Source of the DNA: Algoriphagus formosus
Lineage (GTDB): Bacteria > Bacteroidota > Bacteroidia > Cytophagales > Cyclobacteriaceae
Direction of reading: 5' to 3'
Length of the DNA: 64,000 bases
NCBI RefSeq assembly: GCF_002807035.1
Contig: NZ_NIUC01000002.1
Coordinates: forward strand, 1,579,267 to 1,643,266
In this document: positions 35,335 to 46,000 of the stretch, one piece after another
Position numbering within the stretch: the first letter of the stretch is position 1
How the letters are laid out: each line of letters opens with the position of its first letter
The notes under the pieces: model-generated
Seen by the model: only the letters and a program-made list of their open reading frames with translations
The model's database searches: none
Told to the model about the DNA's origin: nothing
Translations under genes and position numbers: made by a program

Positions 35335-38300
35335 TTAATGTTGAAGCGAAGTAGTCACTTTTGGGGCTTCTTTAGTCCAGGAACTGATATCCAACTTTCT
35401 AGGGTTGGGATAGATTTCATCTAAGGAATTGCCATCGTAAATACGCCCATTTTTGACTACATGGCTGATGGTGTTGGTGTTTCGGATGTTCTCCAAAGGG
35501 TTTTCTGAAAGAATCACTAAGTCCGCTAGCTTTCCTTTCTCGATACTACCCAACTCCTGATCCAATCCAAGGGCCTCCGCACCTAGAATTGTAGCAGTCC
35601 GTAATGCATCCAAATTACTCATACCACCGCTTGCCACAGTCCATAGCTCCCAATGATATCCAAGCCCCTGCAACTGACCGTGAGACCCTACCCCCGCAAG
35701 TCCTCCCTGCTTGACGATATCATTGATTCCTCTGCCATGATCTTCGAATACATGGTCTTCAGGAGCAAACCAGCCACCGAGACTACCCACTCTACGTCTA
35801 GCTTTAGAATTCATCTCTGTGTAAGGAGTAAAGCGATTGAGCTTCGGATCGTGAAGAGGACTTTCGGTCGTGTAGAAGTAGTTTTCTGCCCAAGGTCCAC
35901 CATAGGCCACTAGCAAGGTTGGGGTGACTGCCATTTTGCTTTCTGCAATGGTTCGAGTCACATCCGAGTATAGAGGGTAGATTGGGATCGCATGCTCATG
36001 GCCAGGATACCCATCGAATAGCTGGGTCATGTTGAGTTTGTAGTCCAACCCCCCTTCAGTGGTAGGCATAAGTTTCTGCTCTTTAGCAGCCATGATGACC
36101 CACTGTCGGTGTTGACGGTTGCCGACCAGATACATTTTGATGTATTGCGTATTGTAGTACTTCGAGTATTGCTTGAGGACGTTTTTAGTCTGTTCTAGGG
36201 ATTTTAGGTTGTACATCCAGAAGCCTACACCGGGTCCTGTAGAATATACTCTTGGCCCCGGAATCATTCCTGCATCGACCATGTCAGCATAGGTAAGTAC
36301 ATCGGTAGTCGCAGTCTGGGGGTCTCTGGTTGTTGTCACTCCATAAGCTAGGTTGGCAGCATAGATCCAAACAGTGTTTTTGTGAAGATTCCAAGTTGGC
36401 CACATGTGAGCATGCGTGTCCACAAATCCTGGAGTGACAGTTTTACCGGTGATATCGATTACCTCGGCTCCAGAAGAATCAAGAGTGCCTGTTTTCCCTA
36501 CTGCCAAAATTCGGTTGTCTTCAATGAGTATATCCCCATTTTCAATGACTTCTGCACCTTTCATGGTTACGATGCGAGCATTTTTCAGAAGGATTTTTCC
36601 TTTAGGAATGTCTCTATCGAAGTAGACCTTTACCTGGAATTCCTCAGGTTTGTAGCTCTCTTTTTCCTTTTGCTCAGCTTTATAAATGCTATCCGCTTTT
36701 GCAAGCGCCTTATCTGCTTTGAATAGGGAGTCAATTCGTTTTTTCTCTGCTTTTGCCAGCGAATCCGCCAATTTCACAGCTTCTTCACCTTTAGCTTTGA
36801 GTGTAGACACACTGTCTGCATCTGCCAGCATTTTGAATTTTTTGGCGGCTGCTACAGAATCCTCAATTGCCTCTGCTCGTGTCAAATCATAGACCCAATG
36901 ACCATTGCCAAGGGACCAGTGGATTTTTTCTCCATTAGCCTCCCAAGCAGGCCACTCCCCGCCGATTTCGGTCAGTTGTCTGGAAGGAAAACTGCTTGAT
37001 TTTGGATCGGCTACATTGATGGTTGGTGTTTTCCCCACCTGAGGGATCGTGACGACGTAGACATTATTGTTGATCTGTGCGATGGCTTTGTTTCCTTTTG
37101 GTGCCATAAAGATGGAGCTGGCGCTGGATGGACGCATCTGAGGTTCTTGTGCTGATGCTCCCTCTGGCAACATGCAGTAGTTTAGGGCTGCTGCATTGGA
37201 AAAAGGCTTACCCATTACATAGCGGAAGTCATTTAGACTTTCATGATCGTGATTTTCATGTGGGTCCAATACCGAACCGAAAGGTGTGATTCCTGTGATT
37301 TTGGCATGGGTTTTTTCATCAGTACCGTCCCATTTGATACTCATCAGTGAACCGCCGGGACCGTTTAGGTAGATTCTGCTCGTATCTTGGGTAAAGTGGG
37401 CATTGCCGATATTTCTGGCTTCTTTGATCGTCCGTAGTGAGCCTCCTGCTGCTGGTATCCAGCCCAAAACTGACTCTGCACCGCTGATCCCAGGGCCTTC
37501 TGATTCTTCCATGAGGCGTTTATCCCCTTTGAAGACCACTATTTTTCCATTTGGACCCCAGACAGGTCCCATGTACAAGGCACTTTCAGCCGTTAGTTTG
37601 CTGACATTTCCATTACGGCCAAAGGAAGCTTTATACAAATGTCCTCCTTCCTTTTCGTCCCATGTGGTAAAAACCAATTGATTGCCATCAGGGCTCCAAG
37701 AAGGCATGGCTTCGGTGAAATTATGCTCACTCACCCGAGTAGGTTTTCCATCCGGAAAATCCATCACATACAATCTGTTCAAAACGGTGAATGCTAGCTT
37801 TTTTCCGTCAGGAGATGGAACTGCATCCCGGATTTGGGTGGCTAGTTTGGCTGAATCTTTTACCTCATAATTGAAATAAAGCCGCGGTCCCATTGCTAGC
37901 TTCACCTCTGCTTCGAATGGGATTTCCATGGCTGCTGAGCCATCTACAGGAATCTTCCAGAGCTTTCCTCCATAGGAGGCAATGACATGTTTGCTATCTG
38001 GAGTGAAAGCCATGGCAGGAAGTACCCCCTGTGGCGCAATGGATTCCTGCTCGTCTCGCTGTACAGGATAGGCTAGCCACTTTTCGTCACCAGACTGAAG
38101 GTCTCGGATGACCAGTCCTGTCTTATCATCCCAGCGGGAGCCATAGACCATCCACTTTCCATCGTCAGATAGGGTGGGGGTGAAAGCTGAACCATAGCGG
38201 GAAGTGATGCTGGTAATGTGCCCTTCCTCTAGGTCATAAGTACCGATTTGATACTGAGGGAGTAGGGCATTGTAATTCCAAGAACCCGTCCGATGAGAAA

Positions 38301-38952
38301 AGTAAATTTTCTTGCCGTCAGAGCTGACAAAGGGATCGATCGTCTTCATAGAAGATGGCTCAGGATTGAGCTGAATACCTCCTCCACCATCTTTATGATA
38401 CATCCAGAGCTTGGTGATTCTACGGCCCTTGGCTACGACAATGTACTCTCCGTCCGGAGTCCAGTCCGCGCCTGGTACGTCTCCGGTTTTATCCTTCGTG
38501 ACTTGAACAGTATCCTTTTTCTCTGTGTCGATGTACCAGAGATTATCGTTTCCGGCTCGGTCGGAGGTAAAGAGAATTTTCTTTCCATCAGGTGAAAATC
38601 GAGGGTGAGTCTCGTAGGCTATTCCTGTAGTGATGGGGGTAGCTTTGCCACCTTCCATAGGAATCGTGTAGATATCTCCCATCAGATCAAAGGCAATAGT
38701 CTTTCCATCTGGGCTAACATCGACACTCATCCAGGTGCCTTCGGCTGTAGTGAATTTTACTTCCCGCTCCGGCTTCAGCGGTAGCTCTTTGAATTTGGGG
38801 TAATCAAGAGAGTCCTTGGAGGTGCTGTCAGATTGGACTAAGATGTTTGTTTTAAAGTTTTCTAAAGCCACGTTTGGCTTTGTAACAAAGGAGCTCAAGC
38901 TCAAAATTGAACTTGAGAATAGCATGAGTGCTAAGGTTTGAGATTTTCTCAT
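35335..38952 (-). CDS. PD40 propeller-amidohydrolase fusion protein, secreted
   Basis: 1205 residues from the ATG at 38952; a TTG 9 nt upstream is less likely. After a signal peptide, residues about 60-680 hold many SPDGK/TPDGE/SDDGK propeller repeats (TolB/PD40). A charged helical linker follows at about 687-767, rich in Ala, Lys, Asp and Glu (KADKALAKADSIYKAEQKEK). The amidohydrolase domain then has VTPGFVDTHAHMWPTW (HxH), a late GVGSHGQLQG block and the usual ADLVILSENPLENI end. The substrate is unknown. A TAACTTTG box lies just upstream. Confidence 0.92.
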   Translation of the reverse strand: MRKSQTLALMLFSSSILSLSSFVTKPNVALENFKTNILVQSDSTSKDSLDYPKFKELPLKPEREVKFTTAEGTWMSVDVSPDGKTIAFDLMGDIYTIPMEGGKATPITTGIAYETHPRFSPDGKKILFTSDRAGNDNLWYIDTEKKDTVQVTKDKTGDVPGADWTPDGEYIVVAKGRRITKLWMYHKDGGGGIQLNPEPSSMKTIDPFVSSDGKKIYFSHRTGSWNYNALLPQYQIGTYDLEEGHITSITSRYGSAFTPTLSDDGKWMVYGSRWDDKTGLVIRDLQSGDEKWLAYPVQRDEQESIAPQGVLPAMAFTPDSKHVIASYGGKLWKIPVDGSAAMEIPFEAEVKLAMGPRLYFNYEVKDSAKLATQIRDAVPSPDGKKLAFTVLNRLYVMDFPDGKPTRVSEHNFTEAMPSWSPDGNQLVFTTWDEKEGGHLYKASFGRNGNVSKLTAESALYMGPVWGPNGKIVVFKGDKRLMEESEGPGISGAESVLGWIPAAGGSLRTIKEARNIGNAHFTQDTSRIYLNGPGGSLMSIKWDGTDEKTHAKITGITPFGSVLDPHENHDHESLNDFRYVMGKPFSNAAALNYCMLPEGASAQEPQMRPSSASSIFMAPKGNKAIAQINNNVYVVTIPQVGKTPTINVADPKSSSFPSRQLTEIGGEWPAWEANGEKIHWSLGNGHWVYDLTRAEAIEDSVAAAKKFKMLADADSVSTLKAKGEEAVKLADSLAKAEKKRIDSLFKADKALAKADSIYKAEQKEKESYKPEEFQVKVYFDRDIPKGKILLKNARIVTMKGAEVIENGDILIEDNRILAVGKTGTLDSSGAEVIDITGKTVTPGFVDTHAHMWPTWNLHKNTVWIYAANLAYGVTTTRDPQTATTDVLTYADMVDAGMIPGPRVYSTGPGVGFWMYNLKSLEQTKNVLKQYSKYYNTQYIKMYLVGNRQHRQWVIMAAKEQKLMPTTEGGLDYKLNMTQLFDGYPGHEHAIPIYPLYSDVTRTIAESKMAVTPTLLVAYGGPWAENYFYTTESPLHDPKLNRFTPYTEMNSKARRRVGSLGGWFAPEDHVFEDHGRGINDIVKQGGLAGVGSHGQLQGLGYHWELWTVASGGMSNLDALRTATILGAEALGLDQELGSIEKGKLADLVILSENPLENIRNTNTISHVVKNGRIYDGNSLDEIYPNPRKLDISSWTKEAPKVTTSLQH

Positions 38953-38958
38953 ACGGGT

Positions 38959-38966
38959 CAAAGTTA
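38959..38966 (-). promoter_or_regulatory. Candidate -7 box for the PD40-amidohydrolase gene
   Basis: The minus strand reads TAACTTTG, an exact TAnnTTTG, 6 nt before the chosen ATG. This would give a nearly leaderless mRNA. No clear -33 box is seen. Confidence 0.35.
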
Positions 38967-39048
38967 AGAAGCATTAATCTACTGTTATTCTTTGGCTTTG
39001 CCCAATAATTCTTAGTCTTACAAAGAAATGATTTATGCCAGGGATGGG

Positions 39049-40206
39049 TTAAAAGGTCAGGTCTCTGGATTGGAAGAAAATTTCATCCTCATTTCCCGCT
39101 TCTAAATTGTACTTCTGGATATCTTTATTCCAATAAAATTTTTTGTCAAAAAAGAATGAATAATCAAAAGTTGGCCCTCTTTCATTTATTTGTCCTACCT
39201 GTTCAAATTCTTTATTAAATATCAAGATTTGCGTATCAGTCACAAAGTCTCGATTATTAAGCTGTTCAAGAGTGATTCCTTTTCTTACTGTTCTTAGATA
39301 TAGTTCATTTTCTTCATCAAAAATTAATCCTTCATAACTATCATTCATCCAATAATAAGAGTTTTGGATTCTGGACGGTTCTATTTCTGAGTTTCTTCGA
39401 TCTATCGGAATCACCTCCCCAACTAATTCACTGGATGCAGGATAGCGCTCGACCCCTGATTCAAAATCTGTCACATATAAATCATCAGATAGGGGGTAAT
39501 TAATGATGAACTTATCAATCTTCTTATTATAGATGATGCTCATCATTTTCAGTTGTTGTGGGATATTTTTGTCAGAATAGACTGCAGGATAATCTATTTC
39601 AAACTCTTTAACCGAACCATCAGAAAGGTCTATTTTAGCGATTTTGTTATACTTTGGGTTAAAGTTTTCTGGAATATCTATAGGTATAATTGGTAAAACT
39701 TGCATGTAAACACTTCCTTTTCGATAAGCTATAGAAGTATTTAATGCTATAGAACCAAAGCCAGAAGGGTAATCGCTTAAATCAATCTTCTTGTAAACTT
39801 CACCTGAAATATCGGTAAGAAAAATCTGTCTAAGCGGTCCACTATATAAAACAACTGTATCTTCATTGATAAATTTAATGGAAGAGTTTAAACCCATTCC
39901 TGGGACTGCATTAGGTCCATTTATATCAATTTTAACTTTTCTTTCCAATGTTTGGGATTGGATGTCAAAATAGTCGATTGAGTATCTATTTGGATTAAAC
40001 CAAATTAGTTTTGGCTTGCCGTCTATTTCCGCATGCTGGCTATAGTAATTCCAAAGAGGAGTTTCTGCATCTAATGGTAGTGAATAGTTTTCTTCAATGG
40101 GAGTCTTTTGTTCTTTCGAGTTATCTGGTTGTATAGATTTATCTGCTTTTCCTTTTGTGCAGCTAAATGTTAAAATCAAAAGGCTAAATAATAAAGTGTT
40201 TTTCAT
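39049..40206 (-). CDS. DUF4221-like lipoprotein
   Basis: 385 residues from the ATG at 40206; the TTG 9 nt upstream is unlikely. A lipobox ILTFSC is followed by a low-complexity linker and a propeller-like beta-rich domain with DGKPKLIWFNPNRYSIDYFD and GPNAVPGMG, the pattern of Cyclobacteriaceae DUF4221 lipoproteins. No catalytic motif. The nearest co-directional genes are 64 nt away or more, so it is probably its own unit or the tail of the signalling operon. Confidence 0.78.
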   Translation of the reverse strand: MKNTLLFSLLILTFSCTKGKADKSIQPDNSKEQKTPIEENYSLPLDAETPLWNYYSQHAEIDGKPKLIWFNPNRYSIDYFDIQSQTLERKVKIDINGPNAVPGMGLNSSIKFINEDTVVLYSGPLRQIFLTDISGEVYKKIDLSDYPSGFGSIALNTSIAYRKGSVYMQVLPIIPIDIPENFNPKYNKIAKIDLSDGSVKEFEIDYPAVYSDKNIPQQLKMMSIIYNKKIDKFIINYPLSDDLYVTDFESGVERYPASSELVGEVIPIDRRNSEIEPSRIQNSYYWMNDSYEGLIFDEENELYLRTVRKGITLEQLNNRDFVTDTQILIFNKEFEQVGQINERGPTFDYSFFFDKKFYWNKDIQKYNLEAGNEDEIFFQSRDLTF

Positions 40207-40264
40207 TTTTAACAAATTATATTATTCATTCTTTGATTATAAAACTAATTGACTCGAATGTTTA

Positions 40265-41311
40265 TTACAAGTTTGTGACAACATCCAAAACTTTCACTGG
40301 GTGGGTTTTATTTTTCATTTTGATCTCCCCAATCTCACGGAAACTAAACTCGGTCATGTGGGGAGCCGCATTTTTTTCCAATACTAATATTTCACCGGGC
40401 TTGGCTGCAGTTTGCAATCGGGCAGCCACATTCACAGCATCTCCGATGACGGTATAATCCAATCTTTTGAGTGATTTTGATCCAATATTTCCTGACACCA
40501 TTTCGCCAGAGTTGATCCCGATGGATACCTGGGGTTTAAAATTGTTTTCTTCCGAAAAAACCGGCATTTCATTGATTTTTGATCGAATCGCCAGACTGGC
40601 TCGTAAGGCTCTGGAAAAGTGATTTTCACCCTGAAAAACGGCCATCACGGCATCTCCGATAAACTTATCCACGCTGCCTTGTTCTTCGATGATTTCTTTG
40701 ACCATGAGATCGAAGTAGTCGTTCAAAAGGCCCACTACTATATTTGGTTCTTCATTTTCGGAGATCTTGGTGAAAGCCACCAAGTCAATAAATGCCACCG
40801 ATGCTTCGATCACTTCATTTTCCATCAAGCTAGATTCCAGCTCTTTATTTCCCATGAAGTTTAGGACCGTTTCGTCCACATACATCTTCAAAATATTATT
40901 TTCCCGCAGTGCCTTTAAAGTGGATTTGATCTGGTTTCGGTATTGAATGGTCTTTTCGAGGGTGATCTCCAGATCTCTGAAGTCTACCGGCTTGGTGATA
41001 AAATCAAAAGCACCAAGATTCATGGCTGTGCGGATATTTTCCATGTCCCCGTAGGCAGAGATGATGACAGTTTTCAGTAAGGAGTGTTTTTCCTTCACCT
41101 TTGAGAGGAGCGTAAGTCCATCCATTTCGGGCATATTGATATCGCTGAGAATCAAATCTATATCGGGATTTTCTTCCAGCATCTCTAATGCAATCCGACC
41201 ATTCAGGGCAAATGAAAACTCCATCTCCCCTTCACGGATGCGTTTTCGAAATTTCTGTTTGATCAGAATTTCAAGATCCGCTTCATCATCAACTACGAGT
41301 ATTTTGACCAT
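40265..41311 (-). CDS. Receiver-adenylate cyclase fusion response regulator
   Basis: 348 residues. The receiver covers 1-120 (phospho-acceptor D57, [11 protein letters not shown]108 in ITKPVDF), a short coiled coil follows, then a class III nucleotide cyclase domain at about 165-345. Metal-binding D176 (AFIDLVAFT) and D220 ([10 protein letters not shown]), base-selecting K216 and D285 (LDYTVIGD), and the transition-state N294 and R298 are all present, so it is predicted to make cAMP from ATP. It is the last gene of an operon with a single receiver and two histidine kinases. Phosphorylation by one of these probably sets cyclase activity. Confidence 0.92.
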   Translation of the reverse strand: MVKILVVDDEADLEILIKQKFRKRIREGEMEFSFALNGRIALEMLEENPDIDLILSDINMPEMDGLTLLSKVKEKHSLLKTVIISAYGDMENIRTAMNLGAFDFITKPVDFRDLEITLEKTIQYRNQIKSTLKALRENNILKMYVDETVLNFMGNKELESSLMENEVIEASVAFIDLVAFTKISENEEPNIVVGLLNDYFDLMVKEIIEEQGSVDKFIGDAVMAVFQGENHFSRALRASLAIRSKINEMPVFSEENNFKPQVSIGINSGEMVSGNIGSKSLKRLDYTVIGDAVNVAARLQTAAKPGEILVLEKNAAPHMTEFSFREIGEIKMKNKTHPVKVLDVVTNL

Positions 41312-41318
41312 TTTATTA

Positions 41319-41705
41319 TTAATTGTGTCTTTCGATCAATTTGTTCACTTCTGCTTTCAGAGTCGTGAAATCTATAGGCTTGGTAAAAAACTCTTTAGCC
41401 CCTGATTCCATCGCTTTTTCATAATTCTGCAAATCTCCATAGGCTGAGATCATGCTTACCTGAATATGAGGAAATTGCTGCTTGATATTATCCAAAAGCT
41501 CCAGTCCATTCATTCCCGGCATATTGATGTCCGAAAAAACATAGACTACTTTTGGAGGGTGTTCAGACCCGAGAACTTGTAAGGCTTCTTCTCCTGAAAA
41601 TGCGAATGCCAATTCGAGCATACCGCTTTTCACTTCTTTTCTGAATTTTTGGCGAAAAAGCATTTCTACATCCTTTTCATCATCTACTATAAGGATTTTC
41701 ATCAT
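41319..41705 (-). CDS. Stand-alone receiver domain protein
   Basis: 128 residues, receiver only. It has the IVDDE pocket, phospho-acceptor D59 ([11 protein letters not shown]), and the conserved Lys in FTKPIDF. It closely resembles the receiver of the cyclase fusion (shared KILIVDDE-x-DVE and QKFRK starts). It has no output domain, so it may relay phosphate or act by binding. It overlaps the kinase gene by 4 nt and precedes the cyclase gene by 7 nt. Confidence 0.92.
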   Translation of the reverse strand: MMKILIVDDEKDVEMLFRQKFRKEVKSGMLELAFAFSGEEALQVLGSEHPPKVVYVFSDINMPGMNGLELLDNIKQQFPHIQVSMISAYGDLQNYEKAMESGAKEFFTKPIDFTTLKAEVNKLIERHN

Positions 41706-43069
41706 GATTCATTTTTTGGGATAAATATTTCAAATTCAGTAAACTCACCGGGTTTACTTTTTACTTCAAGTCTTCCGTTGTGGCCTTTGGTAATGATATC
41801 ATAGCTCATGGATAGGCCCAGGCCTGTCCCCTTCCCGGTAGGCTTGGTAGTAAAGAAAGGCTGGAAGATTTTATTTTGAATGGAAGTAGGAATTCCTTTT
41901 CCATTGTCTCGTACTGTGATTTTTACTCCTGAATTGGTCGCATGAGTTTTTACAATGACAGAGGGAAGAAAGTCATTTACTCCTTTCTGATTGAGCTCAC
42001 GTTTCTTTTCATCTGCTGCATAAAATCCGTTGTTGATCAAGTTGAGAAGTACTCGACCCACATCTCCTGGGACTACGCTTATTTTCTCCAGATTATCGTC
42101 GGTTTCTATTTTAAAATCCGCATTGAAGGATTTGTCTTTGGCTCTAAGTCCGTGGTAAGAAAGCCGCAAATATTCGTCAGCTAATTCATTGATATCGGTT
42201 GGCTCTTTCTGTCCCGTACTGCTTCGGCTATGGAGCAGCATCCCTTTGACGATGGAGTCTGCCCGCTTCCCGTGGAGCATGATTTTCTCCAGATTGGTTT
42301 TAAGATCGCTCAGGATTTCAACTGCCTCCTCCTGATTGCCGGAAGCCAATTCTTCTTTGGCTTCTTCGATCAATTCGGTGCTGACATCGGAGAAATTGTT
42401 GACGAAGTTGAGTGGGTTCTGGATTTCGTGGGCAATACCTGCAGTGAGTTCCCCAAGCGAGGCCATTTTCTCAGAGTGAATCAACTGCTCCTGAGCTGCT
42501 TTGAGTTCGTCGAGTGCTTTGACCAGTTCATTCTTCTGCTTGGTGAGTTCGGTCGTCCGTTCGGCTACTTGTTTTTCGAGTTGGGTTTTGAGTGCCTCGG
42601 TGATTTTGTATTCTTTCTCTTTTTCAAGGGCTTTTTGCTTTTCTTTTTCAAGGGCTTTGCGCTGCTTGGTATTATTGATCCACATCACAACGGCCCAAAT
42701 GATCGCGAAAAACTTAGCACTTCCTATGTACCCATCCAGGCTTTCCAGGAAGCTTTCACTGATCATTTCAGCCAAGCTTTCAATAGAAAAGATTGCCATA
42801 ATCGGCAACCATGCGTAGACCATTCCTTTTCTATGCTGCAGCTCGGGATTTCTGATGGTAAGGTATACGATTAATGCCCCTAGTCCTATATTTAGCAGAA
42901 TCGCAATTTGAGAAATAATGGGTAGTCCTGAGTTGGCCAAAATCCAAAAAATTGCTGCAGCAATCATCCCCCCTTTGATGATACGCTTCCATTCCTGAGA
43001 CACCTCAATGGGTCCCATGGGACGTTGCAGATAGTACAACAAAATCAAAAGAATGAATCCGAGATTCAT
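41702..43069 (-). CDS. Membrane sensor histidine kinase
   Basis: 455 residues. Four or five membrane segments lie within 1-131, then a charged coiled coil with a duplicated stretch (ALEKEKQKALEKEKE, a 24-nt tandem repeat in the DNA near 42616-42660). HisKA has H214 in [12 protein letters not shown]. HATPase has N-box LNLINNGFYA and [19 protein letters not shown]. Its transmitter is closely alike those at 43073 and 61254. It starts 3 nt after the stop of the propeller kinase. Confidence 0.93.
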   Translation of the reverse strand: MNLGFILLILLYYLQRPMGPIEVSQEWKRIIKGGMIAAAIFWILANSGLPIISQIAILLNIGLGALIVYLTIRNPELQHRKGMVYAWLPIMAIFSIESLAEMISESFLESLDGYIGSAKFFAIIWAVVMWINNTKQRKALEKEKQKALEKEKEYKITEALKTQLEKQVAERTTELTKQKNELVKALDELKAAQEQLIHSEKMASLGELTAGIAHEIQNPLNFVNNFSDVSTELIEEAKEELASGNQEEAVEILSDLKTNLEKIMLHGKRADSIVKGMLLHSRSSTGQKEPTDINELADEYLRLSYHGLRAKDKSFNADFKIETDDNLEKISVVPGDVGRVLLNLINNGFYAADEKKRELNQKGVNDFLPSVIVKTHATNSGVKITVRDNGKGIPTSIQNKIFQPFFTTKPTGKGTGLGLSMSYDIITKGHNGRLEVKSKPGEFTEFEIFIPKNES

Positions 43070-43072
43070 AGG

Positions 43073-46000
43073 CTAGGTGGTTTTTTTGGGTTTTACTGGA
43101 AGAAATATAGTAAAAGTCGTGTTAGAATTCTCACCCGTCTGACTTTCAACACTTATTTCACCCTGATAAGACTTAATGGTATCATAGCTCAGAGACAGCC
43201 CCAAACCTGTTCCGAGTCCAGTTGGCTTGGTGGTAAAAAAGGGTTGAAATATTTTACCAATGATGTCTTGAGGAATGCCCGTTCCGTTATCAGAAATTTT
43301 AATTTCAATACCCTTTTTGACTTTATGCGTACTGATTTTCACTTTCGGGATAAAGTCAGGATCCTCGCTCTGCTTGGCTTTTTCTTGGGCCGCATAGAAG
43401 GAATTGTTACACATATTGATCAGAATTCGGGAGATTTCCTGCCTGATCACTTCTGGCTGGGGCAGCTTTTCGGAAAGCTCCTTATAGTATTCACCCTTGA
43501 AATCTTTTTCTTTTGCTCGGATTCCATGGTAGCTGAGTCGAATGGATTCATCTGCAACCATATTGATATCAACAGGCTCTTTGGTGCCCATACTTGCCTT
43601 GGAGTGTTGGAGCATGGCTTTGACGATGGCGTCCGCTCGCATGCTATGAGTAGCGATGCGATCCATATTTTCCTTTACGTCCTTGGCAATATTTCTAGCC
43701 TCTTCAAAATCCCCGGATTCGATTTCCTCATACATCTCCTCCACCAGTTCATGACTTACTTCAGAGAAGTTTTTGACAAAATTCAAGGGGTTCTGAATCT
43801 CATGAGCTATTCCAGCGGTGAGTTCCCCGAGTGAGGCCATTTTTTCGGCCTGAATCAGTTGGGATTGTGTTGACTTGAGGTTTTCGTGTGCAGACTCGAG
43901 GTCCTTGTAAGCTTTTTCGATTTCCCGAGCATGGGCAAGTTCTCGTTCTTTGGCTTTTTCTCTTTCTGCTTTCAGTACCCGGTTCCTTTGGTACAAATGA
44001 AGGGGATAAATCAAAGACAAGAATAAAATGGTATAAATCGTATAGGCCCACCAGCTGCGGTACCAAGGAGGAAGAACAGTGAAAGAAAAGCTGATAGGTT
44101 CAGTCCATTCTCCTGATTGATCTTCGATTGGGCCTTTGATTCTTGCCCTTACTTCAAATTTGTAGCTACCTTCTTGAATATTTCCGAAAGTAGCAGATGT
44201 ACGTCTGAGGACAGGTCCCCATTCGGATTCGTAGCCATTGAGCCGGTATTGATATTCGATTAAGTCCGGTTTGGACAATTCATCAGTCCCGTATTCGATA
44301 TTGATTTGATTGTGGCGATAAGGCAAAACCAGCTTTTGGGGAATGGGGAAGAATCCATCCACATTTTCAAAACTCACCCCTTTGAATCTGCGGCTTAGAT
44401 TACTCTCTTCACTGGGATTGAGTCTTCTTTTGATAGTGATGAGTTGGTCTGTGGCTAGAAGCTCGGGAGAAACCTTTTCTGCGTTCTGTAGAGACTGCCA
44501 AGGTATTATTTCCTCATTTAGGCGGATTTGTTTCAGTAAAAGTTTGGGTTGACTTTGATTGCTCTCATTTTGGGAAATGTCAAAGCGTACCAAGCCATTT
44601 TTAACGCTTCCGGTACCGGCCCAGAGAATCCCATCACGATCAAGGAGAAGCGCATTTTCCCCATCAGTTAAATCCTTGACAGGATAGCCCGTTTCCGAAT
44701 TAAAAATATTCAGGTTTTGAAGGGGGTTATCGGCCTTAGGGTCAAAATCAAAAATCGCCAAACCTTGGTTGGTACCTAAGCTGATTGTTGGCCCTGGTAG
44801 GTCTGTGATTTGAAGAATGACATTATCAGGAAGTCCTTGCTCGGTATCAATTGATAAGAAGTTGGGAAGATGGTCAGGACTTTCACTTAAGGTTTTGATG
44901 TCCTCAACAAACAAAACGCTTACGCCATGTCCGGTACCTATCCAAATATTGCCGAGCTCATCTTCGGTTAATCGCAAAACGGCATTGTCGATCAAGCCTT
45001 GATCCATAGAGAAATTGATGAATTTTTCCCCATCAAAGCGAGTAATGCCTCCATCAACTGCTCCAAACCAAATCGCTCCGGTTTGGTCCTCAATGATATC
45101 TAGAACCTCATTTCCGATGATTCCCTGGTCAGTTGTATAATGAGTTAAGGCTTCGTCTTTCCATCGAACCACCCCATCATAGGTCCCCATCCAGATGGCA
45201 CCGTTTCGGTCTTGGGTAAGGCACAGAATCTCATCACTAGGAAGTCCAGATTGACTGTCAAAGATGGTCACCACATCTCCTTCAATAATTGACACACCAT
45301 CGCCGCCTGTTCCAAGCCAAATCCGGTCTGTTTCATCTTCCAAAATCGCATGGATCACATCTCCAGATATTCCTTGGTCGGAAGAAAGGGTGGTAAATGA
45401 CTGGCCGTCATACTTGCTGACACCCCATCCAGCTGTGCCAAACCAGTGATTCCCTTCTCTGTCCTGAAGGCCGGAAAGCACGAGGTTTCCGGCCAGGCCT
45501 TGTTGATTGGTAAAGCTTGTAAAAGCCAATCCATCCAATCGGCTGACACCTCCTCCATCTGTGCAAAACCAAAGATTTCCTTGACTATCCTTTGCCAGAT
45601 CGAGGACACTGTTGCCAGCAAGACCTTGTTCGGTTGTGTAGCTGATAAAACGCTTTCCATCAAACCGGCTTACACCTGTCTCGGTGGCAATCCAGATTTG
45701 TCCATTTTTATCCGAAATGATACTTCTGACAACGTTTCCAGCCAAACCATCGGCTTTGTTGAAGTTTTGAAAAGCTTTTCCGTCGTATTTACTGATCCCT
45801 CCTCCCAAAGTTCCTATCCAAAGAAATCCATCCGCATCAGAATAGATTGCTCTTATTCGATCGCTTGGTAAGCCATCCTCAGTGGTGAAAGTTTTAAAAG
45901 AATTTCCATCAAACCGGCTCAATCCATCACCATTCGTCCCGAACCAAAGATTCCCCTCTGAGTCTTTGGCCATGCTGATGACCACGTCTCCGGCCAGTCC

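Noticed and set aside
42230-42874. Open frame of 214 codons on the plus strand opposite the histidine kinase
   Set aside because: A Phe/Leu-rich shadow of the kinase coiled coil and transmitter, with no independent support.
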